This document shows positions 36,992 through 50,293 of a stretch of DNA of 64,000 nt, one piece after another; position 1 is the first letter of the stretch; each line of letters begins with the position of its first letter. Source of the stretch: Spirometra erinaceieuropaei (lineage: Eukaryota > Platyhelminthes > Cestoda > Diphyllobothriidea > Diphyllobothriidae); contig CACRXP010000169.1 of the NCBI GenBank assembly GCA_902702965.1, positions 452,401 through 516,400 of the forward strand. Direction: 5' to 3'. The notes under the pieces are model-generated. The model worked only from the letters and a program-made list of their open reading frames with translations. It was not told where the DNA came from and searched no databases. Made by a program: the position numbers and the translations under genes.

Positions 36992-37972
36992 CAGTCAGTT
37001 ACCGATCTCATGAAGTGTTGGCCAAAATTCTGAAATACGTTTTCGACTGGAAAGGATCACTTAAATGGGGTAGCACTAATGACAGGCTTGCGTCACATCC
37101 TACAATATTTCGAACTCGTCAGGATTTTGGCTTTTGGATGCACATTTTTTCGACCCTCAGTAAAAAGTGAACTCAGCAAAAATGATAACTTAATAAGTAT
37201 TCAGTTCTACATGAATTTTTGATACCCTTAAAAGTGTTGATACATTTTATAGAACAACTGCATAAAATAATCTTTACTGCATTCGTTTGGTAGCAAAACA
37301 CGTCTTCACATTTTATCCCCGAAGAAGAAGTATATAACATTCGGTTTTAAAAAAGTTTCAGACTATGAGATTTTTTAAGACCGTACAATGTCCACTCATG
37401 CAGCATCTCATCTGCCCATTTAGTGATGCACTTCATGGGGTATACAACCTAGCCCGCATCCACTGTAAAATTTTACAAACACTACATAATAACTTCCTAA
37501 AGATACAGAGGAATATATGACTTTGCCTACGCGGGAAGTACATACCTTGTAAAATGGTGTTAAACGCTAATGCAATGACTGATCCGCCTTATAATTAATC
37601 GAAAAATGGAAGGCGTTTTCAAGGCCTAAATGTGTACTGTCTTCGATTATAAATTGCAAAGATGACGTGATTTGATATGGAATGAGTACAAGAGGATAGT
37701 TTCATGTTTTCTATAAAATATATTTGACTTTATAAGGCCACTGAAAATCAATGCGAAAGGCGCATGCTGATTAAGCAGTCGTTTTCCTCTGTGTGCAGTT
37801 TTGGCAAAAGGTCGAAAAGGAGTGCATTTGAGAGCAAACATCCTGGATAATACAAAATATTATAGGGTATGCCGTATGATCGTCAATATTATAACCCCAC
37901 CTATGTAATCTTTCCTTATCGAAAACGCATTTCAGAAGTCTGGCTAACATTTCATGAGATCTATTAAAGTCC
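36992..37972. mobile_element. Foldback element, subfamily II, older copy
   Basis: The left end is CAGTCAGTTACCGATCTCAT, near TA at 36989-36990. The right arm is recognisable up to CATTTCATGAGATCT (37949-37963), but the last few bases are changed, so the right limit is approximate. The arms are more diverged than in the copies at 17 and 23 kb: mirror frames at 36985-37170 and 37771-37995 align only loosely. Confidence 0.82.
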
Positions 37973-38339
37973 CCACAAATTTGAACTGAAACCAAACGGA
38001 AATTTCAACAGGTTATTCCGAAATCGTCAACTGCGCGTGTGACACCCGGTTTTGACTTACGAGTTTTCACCGATATTTATTTAGACGTGATATATTTCGT
38101 TATGCTCCCTGTGACGTGGCCTTGTTAAAGTGTCAGCTAGTTTTTCCGGGGACATGTATTGATCCTGTAACAGATAGCCAAAAAACGATGATCGCCGCTT
38201 CAGATGGCAGGCAGAACCCCATATGACCCATAAAAAGTTCACTTTTCGCTGTCCCAAAACTGGTTTGAACGTGTTTTTCTTAATGTTTGTTCATGCCAGG
38301 GAATGTCCTTTTTAACATGATGAATATGGGTATGCGGAT

Positions 38340-38600
38340 TGGGCCATGTCAGTCCCACGTAGACGGGCTATCTAACTGTGTCAGACCCCACGCTCGCGCC
38401 AATTTCCGGTTGTTATGATGATGCCTCCCCATAGGAGCAAGAGGGGTTTGAGAGGAGAGAATGCGGTAGATGCAGTGAAAGTCTGCTTCACCGCTAGCGG
38501 ATTCACGCGTAGTTTGCCGCTGGTGGGTCCATCTCGTGGAGTTGTGGTATACGTCGTCACCTGCAGTGGTCGGACTGTCCGAATGCTTAATTTTCACGTC
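38340..38600 (-). repeat. GC-rich repeat family B, copy 6
   Basis: On the minus strand it shows GCGTGAATCCGCTAGCGGTG, AGACTTTCACTGCATCTACC, a CCTCTTGCTCC run and GACATGGCCC. It is more diverged than copies 2-5. Confidence 0.5.
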
Positions 38601-41399
38601 TTATAATTTTGCCCATCGTCTATAACAGTCTTCCAGGGACATTAAGTCAGACCCCACCACTTGTTGTCGCCGCGGGAGTTTATTAGCCCCTATCTAGGCA
38701 TTAGATAGCACCGAAGGCTTTTGTTACCATTGTGATATCTCAGTATGACGTGCAAATGTTTTGCTGTGCAGAGTCGGTCGGACGTCATGCTTGCCTTAAC
38801 TGCGCGTTTTTGCTCTGTAATGAAAAAGGTCACCTCTTTTATTATATGCAGCTTCTTATTGTTGTGAGTGGATATGGAAATACAGAGGTTTTCGCTTATA
38901 ACCCTTCGTGAATAAATTAAGACACTGTGCGACGCAGGTGGTTCGCAAAATACTATCGACTTTTGGTGACAATGTAACTTGGAGGGGAAACAGTGGGAGA
39001 ACAGTTTGGAGGCTCAGACCGAGAGATGTGAAACTCGCTAATTCCTACGATTCCACCAACAGCAAAAGATCAGCGTACTAGTTGTATTTGAATGAATTCA
39101 CTAAACCAACACCACTCAAAGGAGATGGGCGCTAGTTCGTGGTCCACTGAGGAATTAATCCACTACCTGAGTTCTACTTACGAATTTAAAGACATGAAAC
39201 ATGAGACCATAGAGTGCCTGCCGAATTGTAGTAAGTCCAACCAATCATAGGCAGCGGAAACAGTATCCCCATCAAGGCCATATATGATATATGAGACAAA
39301 CACATTAGGAAGGATATGATGATTAAATAAAACAGCCCACTGTCTAAAACATTATAAAAGAGATACAAGTTTGTCTATTCTCAAATCATCTCAAAAAGTT
39401 TATAAAAACTTTTTGATTTTACCGAAACATACTTTCTTATGTGTGCATATTTTTGCAGGAAAATACTATGACAATTTTAGTAGGAAACGAAGGATTAATC
39501 TTAACTCGTAATTTACAGCAAAAACGAAGGACAGTCCAGAGAAGACTTCAGATAGCAAAAGATGTTTAAAACGTTGATTAGAAAAATACCGCGTGTAACG
39601 ATTCTAAGTAACAGATATTGCAAATATTTACCGCTTAGTGTCTCATAGACGACTTTTGCGGACAAACTATAGTACATCCGAGTCTGAAAATTTACAAGAT
39701 TTCTTTTGAAATTCACACATTAAATCCCCAAATATTAATAGTAGTAACCGTGACTTATTATTTTTTCGACCTATTATGAGGAAAAAGAATGATTTATATC
39801 ATGTCTTTAGTGGTACTGAAACATCGCAGATTTGCATTTTCTAAAGTTGTAATCATTAACCGCGCGCATTTTATTTTGCAAAACAGACGATTGGACCATT
39901 TTAATTTCTGTGTTCTTTTGCTACCGGAAAACAATCTCCAGCTATCTGAAAGGCAGTTCCATTGGCTGGGTTGTGCGACAGCGTTTTTGCAAAGTGAAGG
40001 GTTCTAAAGATAGTCAGTGAAACTCTTTAATATAATGCATGTTGAAAACTTTAAAAAGCACTCCACCATATATGTCGACGTGCATTAAATCAAACAGTTC
40101 AATGGAAATACTTTAGATAGTTACCCCGGAAGTAGTCATTCCCACTTCTAGACATTTATTAAGTCTAGGCTGATTGGATTTCACTTCTCTTCAACTCCAG
40201 GAGCGGATGTCAATCTCCTTTTCTGTCATTGGACGCGTACTTCCTGATTAGCCCTGCCGATCGACCATGACAACTGCATTACTAGGGACGCTAGAACATC
40301 AGAACTGCCGTCGCAAAACAAAAAATGAAACGATTCTTCTATTAACAGAGGCTTATGTTTTGGGTTAACGAGATGCGCGTTCGGTGGATGGAGTCAGTTT
40401 GCAGAGAACTTGATGTTTTTTCTGTCGAGGGATGTGATTGCCACGTTTTGAAAATTTTTTAGTTGAGGTATTTTAATTAATGCAGGACGTCTTTGGGCTG
40501 GTCACTGCGACATCTATCACTATAGACTAGGGTCTTATACCCAACTTTCCTCTAAATTCACCGGTCGCACGCCTGAGTTTGTGGACATCACACTTTTCAG
40601 AAACACAACCCGAAATCTTACAGAACCCCGACTTACTATGGGTCTTTACGAAATGCGAAAGTGCAGTCTTCAGATGGTTTAATACAGTAATTTTAGCGTA
40701 TCATTTTAAATTAAAAAACGGTTCGCAAACCTGCGTTACTCGGTTTGAATGGTCACACATTATACTACTGCACTATTTTCGCAAGTTTAGGAAGTGTATT
40801 TAGGTATCGTTAACTTTCCATCTTGTTATTCACAAACTGCCTTAAAACAAGCCTGCTAAACCTGGCCTTTAATGCTTTTTAGCTCTTTTTGGTCTCAAGA
40901 GAAGTTGAGAACGATTATTTCGCAAAAGCTGCCCAATATAAAGGTCACCAGAACGACTCCCATTCCCAGCCCAGACCGCACAAATTGCCGAATATACAAA
41001 TATTTCTACCTTGCGTCCTGAAAATAAGTCTCGACTTCTTTTAAGTTAAAGTCACGAGTGCCTTTTATCGAAAAAATAATGACAAACCTGCCTGTGATTC
41101 ACCATCGCCAGAAGGAAACAAAGCAAACAGATATCTCGAACTGATCCTAGCCTACTTATTTTCTACGAACCATTACATGTGTATATACTTTGCGTTCGGT
41201 CCCTAAGGACTGGAAGTTACCAATGCCCTTTCTAATACTTATCTGTATAAAGTTTGTTAGTTGATTCCTCGCGAGATATCGCGTATCTGTTCAACTTTAC
41301 CTGGCCCCTCAGCAACCGCAAAAACGCATTTTTTAACTCTGTGCCTACTGTCCTTTAGGCATTGCACGCTGCATTCTACAGATATTGTTCTTAGGCCCT
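38601..41399. other. No supported gene
   Basis: About 2.8 kb of AT-rich DNA with no frame above chance and no recognised repeat. Confidence 0.4.
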
Positions 41400-41627
41400 G
41401 TGAGTGGGGCACGACACTATGACCGCATGTTACATTTGGGGTTATTTTAAGTTCCTGGGGTAGGGGTTGGCATTAAGGCCAGCGTTTATGCCAAGGTTTG
41501 GATGATTAGGGTTAGGGTTAATGTTGGGGTTAAAGTTAGGATTCGTGCATAGGTACCTCCTGAAATCTAATGCGAAGCTGCTTATATTATTTGGGGGGGG
41601 GGGTCATATCACCATGTCCGACAAATT
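41400..41627. repeat. Telomere-like tract, possibly in an element E relative
   Basis: TTAGGG-like units (41440-41545, with GATTAGGGTTAGGGTTAATG) are followed by a G-tract (41584-41595) and TCATATCACCATGTCCGAC. That last piece resembles the right end of element E copy 1 (GCATAACCACATCCGACC). The left end is not clear, so membership is tentative. Confidence 0.4.
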
Positions 41628-42540
41628 CCAGGGTTACAACAATGCCTGTCTTTAGGCTCTCTACCAATTTAGACACGATTTTTCCTCTTTTGATGTTCGG
41701 TATTTCTAAGCTTCCCCTAGTCGAGAAGTTTCTCCGAAAAAGTCGTCCGATGATACTCACCTTTTTTCCTGGTCAGGCGGTTACTAAACACTTGTATTTC
41801 CAGAATCGTGAATTTTAGAAATTCTATACCGGGTCACTTCGGATTAATTCTAAAATCAATCATCTCGATCACTGCCTCAACCGCCCTGTAGTCATGAACA
41901 CAGTTAGGTTTCCCCAATTTATTTTTCCCTTAACGTCCTATTTGTTTTTAAATAAGGTCGATTTTGCGACTTTTAGGGTTTCCGATGAAGTCTAAATATT
42001 TAACAGTTTTGAGATCATAAGTCTGTTATCTGGACCAGCGCAATTGATCTGTTTTGTTGAGTTACGGTCTTTCGATGAACATGGACACGTCTTTCTGTCA
42101 AATGACCATTTTAAACCAGACAAACAATAAAAAGGAAGTTTGCGAATTCCCTTTCTTTGGAAGTTGAAAAGCCAAAAGCACGTTTGTCTCCCTCTGCCGG
42201 GTCCCCGGTCCTCTGATACAGAACTGTCTATTAAATGCACCCGATTTCCCGCCCTGGTTAGCCCTAAGACTCTTTCAATATGGCAACTTATGACGGTGCT
42301 CGTGAACGGAGACACAGACTGACAATTGGGATCAGTAATGCAGACGTCGGCTGTCGACCTGCAAGCGCGTGGTGCAGAGTTAAACGGGGTCTTTTGAGAA
42401 ACGTTTTGTGGCAAAATCCTGGTTACTAGCAAGCTAAACAATGTCCCGGTATACAAATGCTCCCCCTCATCCGTTCAAGTGAACTTGATGATACGACTAC
42501 TTTCTTGCAGAATATAACTAAAATAACACTGGAGTAGACC
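41628..42540. other. No supported gene
   Basis: Holds a 154-codon frame (41992-42456, minus), about the longest expected by chance in a window this size, with no domain I recognise. Confidence 0.35.
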
Positions 42541-43136
42541 GTGAAATGCGCGTTCATAAAATATCGCGTCTCGGCATTTACTAGCATTTTTAAAGTTTAC
42601 AATATGGTTCAAATCCACTGTTAATTTTTATGAACTCAATATGACCTTCTCTTAATGCCGCAGAAACATGCATGATATCCCGTACACGGGAACTATACAG
42701 CTTGTAGTTTGGAAACCCTGAATGCGAAGATAACGGTAGGTCGGATTCAAAATTATTCGGTAACTAGAGATGTTTTTAAAGCCGAATTATACACGTGCTT
42801 CAAGTATGAAATTTGAAGAAGACGTAATTTTCTACCAAATAAGTAAAAAAATGAATATTTTAATGCACGTTTTCTGTGGAATATATTTAAATCTATAAGG
42901 GCATCGAAAGTCAACGAGAAAATGTTGTATCATTTGAATAGTCCTCTTTTACAGAGTGTCGTTTTTATAGGCGACCGGAAAAAAGTTCGTTCGAAAGCCG
43001 GCACCCTGAAGTAACTGAATTATTATGGGATATGTTGCATGGCGATTAATATTACAACCCTACTTTAGTAATCTTTTCGAGTCGAAAACGCATTTCAGAA
43101 TTTCGGTCAACATTTCATGAGGTAGCACACCTACTG
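42541..43136. mobile_element. One-armed foldback relative (loop plus right arm)
   Basis: Begins in the loop and continues through a complete right arm to the terminus CACACCTACTG at 43136, followed by CA. Landmarks are AAATTATTCGGT, GAAGACGTAATTTTCTACC, GAATAGTCCTCTTTTACAG and CATTTCATGAGGTAGCACAC. There is no left arm, so the copy is truncated. Confidence 0.8.
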
Positions 43137-43829
43137 CACGCTTGGAACGTGTGGTTGTCATTTCATTGCATAAAACTCCCCTTTTTAGTCTGTAGGCCTA
43201 CATACAATTGTTCACAAATCGCGCTCAGAGATTAACAGATCGACGGAAACGTTAGTCTGAATTGTATTACATAGATATTCATGAGACGGCTACTCCTTAT
43301 AAAGCCTTTTTAAAATTGGACCTTAGGGTCTACTACCTAATTCCATTATTACTGCAGTATGCCTTGGTCAAAGTTGCTTGAACTAGGAACTATGAAACAT
43401 GCTGTTGTGGCATCTACTATGCTCAAAGCCCAAACTGCAAAGATTCTGTTACAAAAAGTGTTAAGCAATAAGTTTCCTCTGGTGGTCAGACAGCTCAGTG
43501 ATTTAGGCCAATCCAGCATTAATCTATCGTCGTTCGGTTTTCTTTCCTCTTAGGCAAGTTCATCTTGAGGCTTAACCCCTTGTTCACTGGCTTTCACCTA
43601 GCCCACCCAGAGGACGAGCGGGCCAAATTTCATCAAGAGAAACCACTCGTCAGCACACTGACAACCACATACACACATGCAGGCTCTGAAAAAATGAGAA
43701 AAGAACACCCCTCCTCTTGTGGTCAGAGCCGGACTTTATATGGCCAAAACAAACGTCAGTAGGTGTCAACGCAAGCACAAACAAATATCCGGATATATGT
43801 GTAAAAATATCGCGACAGGCATCTCTTGC
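43137..43829. other. No supported gene
   Basis: Short frames only (for example 43359-43553 and 43565-43762), at chance level. Confidence 0.4.
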
Positions 43830-44176
43830 TCGCATGCTTCATTCCTCCTCCCCAATTTCTCCATCGCCTTGCCCCCTCCTCCCCCCGCCTCCGGTCGAGA
43901 ATCCGGTCGTCGTCGTCGGCGCGCGCACACACAGGCGACCGATAACAGGGCTGTCGTCCCCGTTTTGCGCTCTGTGCGCTCCTGCCTGCTCCTCTGAAAG
44001 AGCCCTTTCCTGAGAGGGTGTTTTATGTCCGTGTCGAGCGACCAGCGTTGAAAGTGACGCAGGTGACCAGTCGACTGCACAGCCCGAGGGGACAGGAGAG
44101 AAGCGAGGAACCGGGGGGAGGGAGGACCCACCCACCAGGCGCCAGCATTTGGCTTATTTTGGCGTCTCCAGGTCAT
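43830..44176. other. GC- and CpG-rich island
   Basis: Pyrimidine-rich then CpG-rich (CGTCGTCGTCGGCGCGCGCA at 43908-43927), with overlapping open frames of up to 136 codons on both strands. The low stop density explains them. It is similar in character to 4858-5640 but not clearly homologous. A GC-rich promoter region or old transposon are both possible. Confidence 0.4.
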
Positions 44177-45699
44177 CCTCCGGAGAGATGAAAAGGTTCC
44201 CGAAAAGCAAACATTGGCTTCTCACAGTCAAAAGTTGGAGCAAGCGAGTGTATGGTAAAAGTGACTTACAAAGTCTACTTTAAAAGGCATAATGTCATCT
44301 TTTATCTTTTAATGCAGGCCTTTTGAACTACCACCTCCTTACCTACGAGTTTCGATTTCAACGTGATTTTATGTTGTATATGAGCAAATTGTATTATGCT
44401 TATGCAAAAATATGTCAGTGGGCAGCATGACTAGGCTTTAGAAGGGTATGACATATAGTTTTTTTGGCATAACGAGTGACTGCACGTTTAATTTTTTCAT
44501 CAATTCTCGCGCCCGGGAATATGTCCGGTGTAGACTGTCGTAATAAATCGGCCTTAAAACACTGCTTACCGTTCGCATGAAGTTCGGATGTTGGCATATA
44601 TTCGGTGGGCAGAGTCGACTAATTTAAGGGAGACTTACTGGCGAAAAGAAGGTATGCTGTGATGGTTATTTGCGGCCTTTCTGGCCTCATTAGCCGCCTG
44701 TCATCCAAACTCGAGTAGGGCAAACCCTGGAAACTGAGCTCTTGTTTGTAGATCGTTGAACATCAGAACAAAAACCCTACCACTAACACGAGGTAGTTTG
44801 CTGTCGCCATCAGTTCGTACCACTCAAAGTCCGTATTGAGTCCTGCAGTCAGAAAAGATAAGTGAACGCCGCTGTCATGCGATTGGTCGGTTTTTAAAAA
44901 ACCTCTCAGTGGTTGCGCACGATCCAGAATATAGGTTCTTTGATAAGAACGGGACTCGCATTGAGTTAACTACTAACTGCATATTTTTTCGCAACTGAAA
45001 AACCCAAGACTTTATTTACCTAATGTGAATGCCGCAGTAAGAATGACAGTTTACGGGAGTAAATAATACGGGACTTTTGGACTACAGCAAAAGTAACGCG
45101 CTCACCCATTTTGTCCCACTAAATGAAAACCTTTTAAGTCGCGATTGTCTAAATGCGTAGAATTCTCTTGTTTAAGTCATTTGTTGCTTTCACATTCGGT
45201 GACTTCTCGCCCATCTCACTCAAATGTGAAGCTCTATTTGAAAAGAATGGGCGGCTCATTGACAATTGCCGAGGTTAAATGTTTACAATACTGACATGAC
45301 CGTGCTTGCATTTCGACTAGATATAGTCAAGCCTTTTAAAAGTGTATGGCAAAATAAAGCGACCGAGCAAGTTTTAGTAAGCAATTCCTCTTCAGTTTTC
45401 TCCCTATTTGCGCAACATAAAAGTAGTAAAGTTGTCGTGAGAACTGAAAATGATCCTCGATGCAGTGTCTAATTAAGCGCTACCTGTTTAATTCATCTGC
45501 GAGCCCTATGCTCATACCCTTTTCAGTTTTTGCGTAAAAGATGCACTTTCGACTGTTTTATCAGCCTTCAGGTATGTGTTTATATGTTAAGTGAGAATTG
45601 GTAGGGGGCTGCTCACCGATCGTTGCTACGGAACTCATTCTTCTCGTTGTGCCTTAAGGACTCTCTCTCTCTCGGGCTCAACCAGCAGCCACACAGCGA
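44177..45699. other. No supported gene
   Basis: About 1.5 kb without a recognised feature. A short CT run lies at 45661-45674. Confidence 0.4.
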
Positions 45700-45877
45700 C
45701 GCATGATATAAGCAGAATGGTATTATTGACAAAGATAAGAGAGACTGGAATGGCCATTTCTGATTTGCTAGCCGTCGTCAGCCAGTCATGCCCGACCCCT
45801 AAGTGTAGAACCCCCGGGCTGGGGCTCGCGACTGTTAGTTTGAAGTCCAACGCCTCTAACCACTGATCCAACTAGTC
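45700..45877 (-). mobile_element. tRNA-derived SINE
   Basis: On the minus strand the 5' end is tRNA-like. TGGATCAGTGGTTAGAG (45854-45870) fits the pol III A box, and GAGCCCCAGCC (45817-45827) is a decayed B box at about the right spacing. The stretch GGCGTTGGACTTCAAACTAA between them looks like an anticodon arm of a tRNA-type head. The unrelated body continues to about 45700. A functional tRNA is unlikely, as there is no paired acceptor stem. Confidence 0.6.
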
Positions 45878-48800
45878 ATTTCGGTCTTCTTACGGTGGAC
45901 TCTAGGTCTTTTGCTGAAAAATACAAACACGATCTATAAAGTGCACAATTAGGAACTAGTTTGTATTCCTTGAAGCTTTGCCCTTACATGGTCTGTTTTG
46001 AAGACGACTAGTTTTCAAGTATTATCCTGACAACGTCACCTGTCGGAGCAAAAGCATGTGCTCTATGGATCTTTCTGCTGCAGCGTAAGGAGACTGCTCA
46101 TCTGTGGGACAGCGACGACTCACATAGGCATCCCCAAGAAGACGGCAATCTTGACGTCTCTGTAACACATCATATACCATTTTTCACAAGTATTGCATGA
46201 TAAATTGCATAGTGTAACCGAAGCATTCTCGAACCCAGCGATCAGTTGGCAAAGTGCAGGGGCAGAACTGAAATATGAGGACAATGCTTCACAGATCCGT
46301 TTGCAGGAGGGAGCAATTTTGTTCCGTTTTGCCCTCGAGCTTCAGGTTAGGACGCATGCAGGCTCTAGCCTAGTGACAGCAACCAGTAACACAGAAGGAA
46401 TCCCATGTGATCTTGAAGGCCTCCGGTCATAGTAAAGGTCCGGATCCGTGGCACCATGAAATATTACCTCTGCAAACGCTCATGCGACGCCACTGTTCTG
46501 ATTAACGGCTAGTTTTGTTGGTTGCTCTAACGGGTGTTCTTCTTGTAGATAGTTTCAGTTCAGTTCTGTAAATATTTTCCTCACCCCTTTCCTGCCTTTT
46601 GCCATAAATTCCGACTGCACGTTTGGCCGTTTATTGAATCTTAAGAAAAGTAAATTCTTCAATGCATATTATTGGACCATAGGCGCATCCAGTCGTCACA
46701 AAACGGTAGGGACTGAAAATGTCCGTTATGATGGAATCTGGTACTGAACCTAATTTGTGTCAGCATTAACAGCGTCCTGCACTAAAGGTCGATACCAAAG
46801 TTTGGCAATTCTGAAATAATATGAATGCGATCTTTTCCCATAAGAAATGCATTACTGTCTAGCGAAAAGTGACTTCAGGCTTGGGCCTTAACTGCAATTT
46901 ACTGAGAGATATTGAATAATCGGAGTAACTTGTTGATCTGAATTCCTTACTTAAATTGCCCATTTTCCCTCGTATGATTTCCGATGAAACTAGTCTCCTG
47001 TGAAATAGGCCTGGAAACCTAGCTATGAACACCAGTGGCTTCAATTTGGGAGAGCGACACGGGAAGCATGTGATCTGTCTACCATACGGCGTTCAAAATT
47101 GTCTGTCAAACAGCTTCGTGTAAGATTCAGCCTGGAAAACCCGATGCCGGTATTCAATTTCCTGCATACATAGGGGTCAACGGTGTTAGTCTCAATTTGC
47201 TTTGAAGAATGAAAGGACTAGTAAATTTTGAGGGCTTGTATGAGGGTCTGCTTAATTCCAAGAATAAGAGAGGGCTCGGTCATTCACATTGAAAGATTAA
47301 CTAGTTTAGACGATTTGGCACAGGAAGCTCTTAACAGACAGAATACCGCCTTCGAACCTATAGAGCCACATGAGTGCTCAGTTAGACAGCTCTTTTCGAC
47401 TGAACTACCATACCTCTTGGACTGTTCTATTGCCCCCTTCTTCTTCCTCTCATGCTAATCGTATCAACATTATGCAGCGCAAACTTCGATGATAAAATAA
47501 ATAAATTTTTCGGTGTGCAACATTATACTTTCGAACGTCCTATGAATATATAGTTGTGCGAAGAAAACCAGATTAGGATGTTGCAAGCCATATGCTATGT
47601 AGAAGCGATATAAAAGCAGTCATCAAGTTAAGTTTTTCTTATACCTTTCAGACAAAATCCATTCTGGAAACCAGGCAGGTTTGAACAGCTGAGGGATACG
47701 CCTGAAAGGACCGAAATCTTATTTAAAACAGCCGCTTCTACAAGTCATTAGAGCCCTGAACGTCAGATTATGGCACATTATCCAACAGCAAGGACGTTCG
47801 CTAAAGCGCTGACGGCCTAAAAACGTAAAATCACTTGACGATTTCTTGAGGGTTCTCATTTCCAAACAAAAAATAGAGCTTCTGGAGAGCTGTTCTTTGA
47901 AAGGGAAACATTATTCAGAAAATCCTACGCCACGGCAAAATTTAAACCGCCAGCATTATAATCAAGAAGAAGGAAAATCACAAACGACTGGGCACTGCGC
48001 GACGTCACTTTTATCGGTCCAGCGTCGCAAAATTTTTACCTAGTCCCATGACTTTGAATCCAAGTTGGGAGGATTGTTGACGTATTTGTTGTTGGTAGTT
48101 CCTGTAAAGATGTCAATAAGTAGAGAGGACAAATTAGTCCGAGTCAAGTTTTCCTGTCTGATATCAACATAGTCCAATGGCACAACCATACTAACTTGTT
48201 CGGAAAAAAGGTGCCGCGCTGGAAAAATTGAATTCTTCTTACTCATGTTATTAGAAGATACCCTCCATCTTAGACTAAAAGAGATAATCGGATTGAATTA
48301 AAATAATTGTCCGAGTCCCACTTTCCTCGCTGAGAGTTCCACATATTCACGTACGCTATTTAGTTCCTTTTACGCGGCCTGGAGTTCCATCATCACTGGT
48401 AAGGGAGTATTTTAATGCACACCGAGTTTTCAGTTCGCTAGACAGTGACTTGTCTTGCCAGAGAGGTGGTGGGGCGAATGCGATTGTTTGGCGCTTAGTG
48501 TATCCAGGTATTTCAAGTCTCTTGGGTGGCGCCTACATTTGACCATTAAAGTCAGCACAAAGTATGCTTCTAAAGATTTTCCGGCTAAGCTCAGGTAGGA
48601 TTAGTCGAATAGGACCCAAAGGAAGTACCACAAAAGAAAAACAAAACGAATTTGTATTTGGAATCGCCATAAGGAAAACGCCAATCCAAGAAGGCGGGAC
48701 GGCAGCGCGTCAAGAATACTAACGACGCAGACTACGAATCTCGATGCACGCATGCGATTTAAGATGTGCTATCAGTTGAAAAGAGGGTTCAGTTCGTCAA

Positions 48801-48879
48801 GACGGTGAGGAGTATCCGTGATGAATTATCCCAACTGTCCAAGACGACGAAAGGGGTAATTCGGCTGTCGTGAACTACG
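45878..48879. other. No supported gene
   Basis: About 3 kb; frames at chance length, no recognised repeat. Confidence 0.4.
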
Positions 48880-49107
48880 AGGTTCACCACTTACCCACTG
48901 AGTGGGCGTCACCATGACTTACCTGAAAATTTGTAAAAAGCGAAGCAGACGTTCGTTGCATCCACCCCGCGCTCTCCTGTACTCCCATCTTGCATCGATG
49001 TCAAGAGAAAGCAGACGACAACCGGAAATGGGTGTGAGTGCAGTGACTGTATAAGCAACCGATTACGCGTGCAACGCACTACCTGGTCTCCAGTATCTTG
49101 GGTGCCA
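48880..49107. repeat. Dispersed repeat family F, copy 2
   Basis: Same orientation and block order as 22775-23020, including AAATTTGTAAA, GACGTTCGTTGCATCCA, CGCTCTCCTG, CCGGAAATG, TTACGCGTGC and ACCTGGTCTC. Confidence 0.5.
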
Positions 49108-49278
49108 CGTAAGTGAGCGTGTCATAAAGGCCACACCAAGAAGAAGTCTGACCATCAGTGCTGAGTGGAACCGAGTTGCTCTGTCAATTGGCAGCCCTCC
49201 AAGCTACGGCGTTGAGCGTCTCGTGGTCGTTTCAGAACGCATTTGCTTGTCCATGATGATTAGTTTAACAGCGGATTC

Positions 49279-49633
49279 GGTAAGATGTGGTTTGATAACC
49301 CCACCTGATGGACAGAATACTGCTGGTGTTGGGTTAATGGTTAGGGTTGGGGGTTTTGGTTAAGGGTCATTGTTAGGATGTAGGGTAAGTGGTTAGGGCT
49401 TAGGATTAGGGGTTATAGTAAGGGGTTAGTGTAAGGGTCTAGCGCAACTATTTCTCAACCACTCAAAGCACAACAGCGCATTCCCAATAACTTTTATTTT
49501 GTATACAACTACCTGACCTCGTCGCCTGTGCGCTCTCCGGCTCCACCTGTAAAAATCCCTATTACCACTGGTCCCGTATTTGAGGCGACTGGGGTTGATT
49601 ACTTCAAGTGGGGCTGCATAACCACATCCGACC
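49279..49633 (+). mobile_element. hAT-like MITE (family E), copy 1
   Basis: 355 bp with inverted ends: GGTAAGATGTGGTTTGATAA at the left and the complement of GGTCGGATGTGGTTATGCAG at the right. The flanks GCGGATTC and GCGGATTG agree at 7 of 8 positions, an 8-bp target duplication typical of hAT elements. The interior at about 49325-49440 is a run of degenerate GGGTTA/TTAGGG units. No transposase is encoded. Truncated foldback sequence begins directly at its right border. Confidence 0.72.
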
Positions 49634-50160
49634 GCGGATTGTATATTTCTCTATGCTGTTTGGAAGGGGTCATATAGCACTCGTAGCCTTGTGCAATGGA
49701 TCTGGGCCAGGCATGAGACTTTACAAGCAGCATTGATAAACGCGCCAATGTAATGCTGTGTGAATGGACATTTCAAAGTCCCAAAAAAATCTCATGAATA
49801 GGGACTTTTTAAAACTGAAAAATATTCCTTCTTTGTGTATGGACTTTGGAGAAGCCGTAAGTTTCTATTAAATAAGTACTAAAAAGGGTATTTTTCGGAT
49901 ATTTCCTATAAAATATAATCAAATTTATTAGGATCAGTGGGAAAGATCGATACAACAAAAGTAGTCATTTTTTACAGGGCTCAGGTTTTTCCGACGGTCG
50001 AGAAGAGTTTCGTTCGAGAACCAGCATTCTGGTGTGGCTACAATACCTTGCGATTCTGCTGCATGGTAATTACTCTTACAACCATATCCTAGTGGTCTTT
50101 GCAAATCGAAAACCTTCTCGATTTTCGGCTGAAATTTCCTGAGATGGCACATGGGCTCGG
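49634..50160. mobile_element. Half foldback element, subfamily I
   Basis: Starts in the loop (GTATATTTCTCTATGC, CATATAGCACTCGTAG) and continues through a right arm to GAGATGGCACATGGGCTCG. The left half is missing. It is well diverged. The 152-codon minus-strand frame at 49934-50392 runs across this arm and the next copy and is not a gene. Confidence 0.72.
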
Positions 50161-50293
50161 TTTTTGAAGGAGTGAGGATTTCCCAACTGCCACATTTAGA
50201 AAAAGACATTTTAGTGCGACCCCAATCTGAGATGATAAACATGTTTACCGTCATCTCGCAGGCCCGCAAGTCAGACTTTGAGTCCATCGTTGC

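Noticed and set aside
41992..42456. 154-codon minus-strand frame as a gene
   Set aside because: Length is about the maximum expected by chance in this window; no domain, no recognisable start context, no conservation visible.
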